This document shows, in pieces, positions 4,978-6,507 of a stretch of 6,507 nt of DNA; the stretch's first letter is position 1; every line of letters begins with the position of its first letter. Source of the stretch: an uncultured Clostridia bacterium (GTDB lineage: Bacteria > Bacillota > Clostridia > UMGS1883); NCBI GenBank assembly GCA_947630525.1, contig CANRHW010000089.1, forward strand, positions 1 to 6,507, given 5' to 3'. The notes beneath the pieces are model-generated. The model was given only the letters and a program-made list of their open reading frames with translations, did not search any database and had not been told where the DNA came from. Both the position numbers and the translations under genes were made by a program.

Positions 4978-6483
4978 TTATTCTCCGGCGTGCTTGATGC
5001 CGAGTATTTCCAGTTCCTTTTCGTTGAGCCCCACGCCGCGGAGCATAAGCCTGTTGCCGCGCAGAGCCTCGATAGAGTTGATACCCATACCGCCCATCAT
5101 TTCCTTTATTTCGCGCTGCCATGCGGTGACGAGATTGACGAGCCGTTGGGAGCCTATGTCGGGATTGAGCCGCTTAACCAGCTCTGGCCGCTGGGTAGCT
5201 ATGCCCCAGTTGCAGTTGCCTGTGTTGCAGGTGCGGCAAAGGTGGCAGCCCAGCGCCAACAGGGCGGAGGTCGCTATATAACAGGCGTCCGCGCCAAGGG
5301 CGATGGCCTTTACCACATCGGCGCTGCTGCGCACGCTGCCGCCGATAACAAGGCTGACGTTATCGCGTATGCCTTCGTCGCGGAGACGTGTGTCGACGGC
5401 GGCCAAGGCCAGCTCAATGGGAATGCCCACGTTGTCCCTTATCCTTGTGGGCGCCGCGCCCGTGCCGCCGCGGAAGCCGTCTATCGCGATTATGTCCGCA
5501 CCGCTGCGCGCAATACCGCTGGCGATTGCGGCCACGTTGTGAACCGCGGCGATCTTGACGATTATGGGCTTTTTATATTCGGTGGCCTCCTTTAAGGAGT
5601 CCACGAGCTGACGAAGGTCTTCTATCGAATAAATATCGTGATGCGGAGCGGGGGAGATTGCGTCTGTGCCCTCGGGAATCATGCGGGTGCGGCTGATGTC
5701 GCCGACAATCTTTGCGCCGGGCAGATGGCCGCCAATGCCGGGCTTCGCGCCCTGACCCATTTTAATCTCGACAGCCGCGCCGGCTTCAAGGTAATCCTTA
5801 AACACGCCGAAGCGTCCGCTGGCCACCTGAACTATGGTGTTGGGCCCGTATTTGTAAAAATCTTTGTGTAGGCCGCCCTCGCCGGTATTGTACAGGGTGC
5901 CCAGCTCGGTCGCAGCCCTTGCCAGACTGGCGTGGGCATTGTAGCTGATGGAACCGTAGCTCATGGCGCTGAACATTATGGGCACTTCAAGTTCAAGCTG
6001 GGGCTTAAGGTTGTTTATCAGCCTGCCGTTCTCGTCGCGCTCGATATCGCCGGACTTGCTGCCCAGGAATACTCTTGTCTCCATAGGCTCGCGCAGAGGG
6101 TCGATAGAGGGGTTAGTTACCTGAGAGGCGTTTATCAAAATTTTATCCCAGTAAACCGGCAAAGGCTTGGGATTGCCCATGGCGCTCAACAGTACGCCGC
6201 CGGTCTCGGCCTGGCGGTAAATCTCGTATATCGATTCCTTGCTCCAGTTGGCGTTTTCCTTAAAGGTGTGGTCCGTCTTTACGATTTTGAGCGCCTTTGT
6301 CGGGCAGAGGGTCACGCAGCGGTGGCAGTTAACGCACTTTGCGCTGTCGGCCAGCATTACGTTGCCCTCCTCGTCGTAAGTATGCACCAGATTGGCGCAC
6401 TGGCGAGCGCAGACCTTACATTTTATGCATTTGTTTGTATCGCGCACTACCTCGTATTCCGGGTAGAAATAATTTATTGCCAT
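4978..6483 (-). CDS. Glutamate synthase FMN-binding core with N-terminal ferredoxin domain (GltB2-like)
   Basis: A 501-residue catalytic subunit predicted to convert 2-oxoglutarate plus ammonia to glutamate on FMN. The N-terminus carries a two-cluster ferredoxin domain: C19-C22-C25-C29 and C50-C53-C56-C60. The barrel follows with SAMSYGSIS (172-180), GEGG (201-204), KMGQGAKPGIGGHLPG (241-256), SPAPHHDIYSIEDL (277-290), DGFRGGTGAAPT (335-346) and VIGGSVRSSADV (379-390). The cysteine cluster C413, C419, C424 keeps the C-x5-C-x4-C spacing of the glutamate synthase [3Fe-4S] site, with an extra C416. Both the glutaminase domain and the GXGXG domain of the bacterial large subunit are missing; the latter is a separate gene at the operon end. 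GGAGG at 6495-6491, seven bases before ATG, fixes the start. A TGA at 6501-6499 could end an upstream gene, but too little sequence is present to say. An N-methylglutamate synthase role is possible but less likely. Confidence 0.95.
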   Translation of the reverse strand: MAINYFYPEYEVVRDTNKCIKCKVCARQCANLVHTYDEEGNVMLADSAKCVNCHRCVTLCPTKALKIVKTDHTFKENANWSKESIYEIYRQAETGGVLLSAMGNPKPLPVYWDKILINASQVTNPSIDPLREPMETRVFLGSKSGDIERDENGRLINNLKPQLELEVPIMFSAMSYGSISYNAHASLARAATELGTLYNTGEGGLHKDFYKYGPNTIVQVASGRFGVFKDYLEAGAAVEIKMGQGAKPGIGGHLPGAKIVGDISRTRMIPEGTDAISPAPHHDIYSIEDLRQLVDSLKEATEYKKPIIVKIAAVHNVAAIASGIARSGADIIAIDGFRGGTGAAPTRIRDNVGIPIELALAAVDTRLRDEGIRDNVSLVIGGSVRSSADVVKAIALGADACYIATSALLALGCHLCRTCNTGNCNWGIATQRPELVKRLNPDIGSQRLVNLVTAWQREIKEMMGGMGINSIEALRGNRLMLRGVGLNEKELEILGIKHAGE

Positions 6484-6507
6484 ATATGTACCTCCATTTC
6501 ACCGCTT

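Noticed and set aside
4960..5595. A 211-codon open frame on the plus strand
   Set aside because: It is antisense to the glutamate synthase core and rich in Ala/His/Tyr as expected for a shadow of GC-rich coding sequence.
2545..6483. Assignment as N-methylglutamate synthase (mgsABC)
   Set aside because: The FMN core and GXGXG domain are shared by both enzymes, but the polyferredoxin and FAD oxidoreductase fit a glutamate synthase better, and no methylamine genes are visible. It cannot be excluded.
6484..6507. A possible stop codon (TGA, 6501-6499) of an upstream gene
   Set aside because: Only two further bases triplets are available before the window ends, so the frame cannot be shown to be coding.

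Overview
All recognisable genes in this window lie on the minus strand and are read from right to left. The content suggests an anaerobic, Gram-positive Firmicute of the Clostridia type. Three things point there: a tRNA-responsive T-box leader in front of trpE, strong GGAGG ribosome binding sites with sigma-A consensus promoters, and a ferredoxin-rich, split glutamate synthase of the kind found in anaerobic bacteria and archaea. The genus cannot be read from the sequence.

Right half (6483 to 2545): a tightly packed operon of four genes. In order of transcription these are an FMN-binding glutamate synthase core with an N-terminal two-cluster ferredoxin domain, a separate 18-cysteine polyferredoxin, a FAD/NAD(P)H oxidoreductase of the rubredoxin-reductase/NirB type, and a stand-alone GXGXG (GltB3-like) domain protein. 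Gaps are 11 to 19 bases. Together they look like a modular glutamate synthase in which pyridine nucleotide or ferredoxin electrons pass through Fe-S clusters to the FMN site. The glutamine-hydrolysing amidotransferase subunit is absent from the window and is predicted just upstream, beyond position 6507.

Middle (2525 to 1545): a consensus promoter whose -10 box sits in the loop of a 12-bp inverted repeat drives a two-gene unit: a small four-helix membrane protein of unknown function, and a P-loop kinase-like protein that overlaps it by four bases (GTGA).

Left part (1526 to 1): a consensus promoter with an extended -10, then a roughly 295-base T-box leader with a UGG (Trp) specifier, a UGGC acceptor-binding bulge, a complete antiterminator and a competing terminator. 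These are followed by trpE, which is cut by the window edge after 398 codons. Uncharged tRNA-Trp should therefore switch on trpE and probably a trp operon to the left. No RNA genes other than the T-box leader, no mobile elements, no CRISPR array and no plus-strand genes were found.
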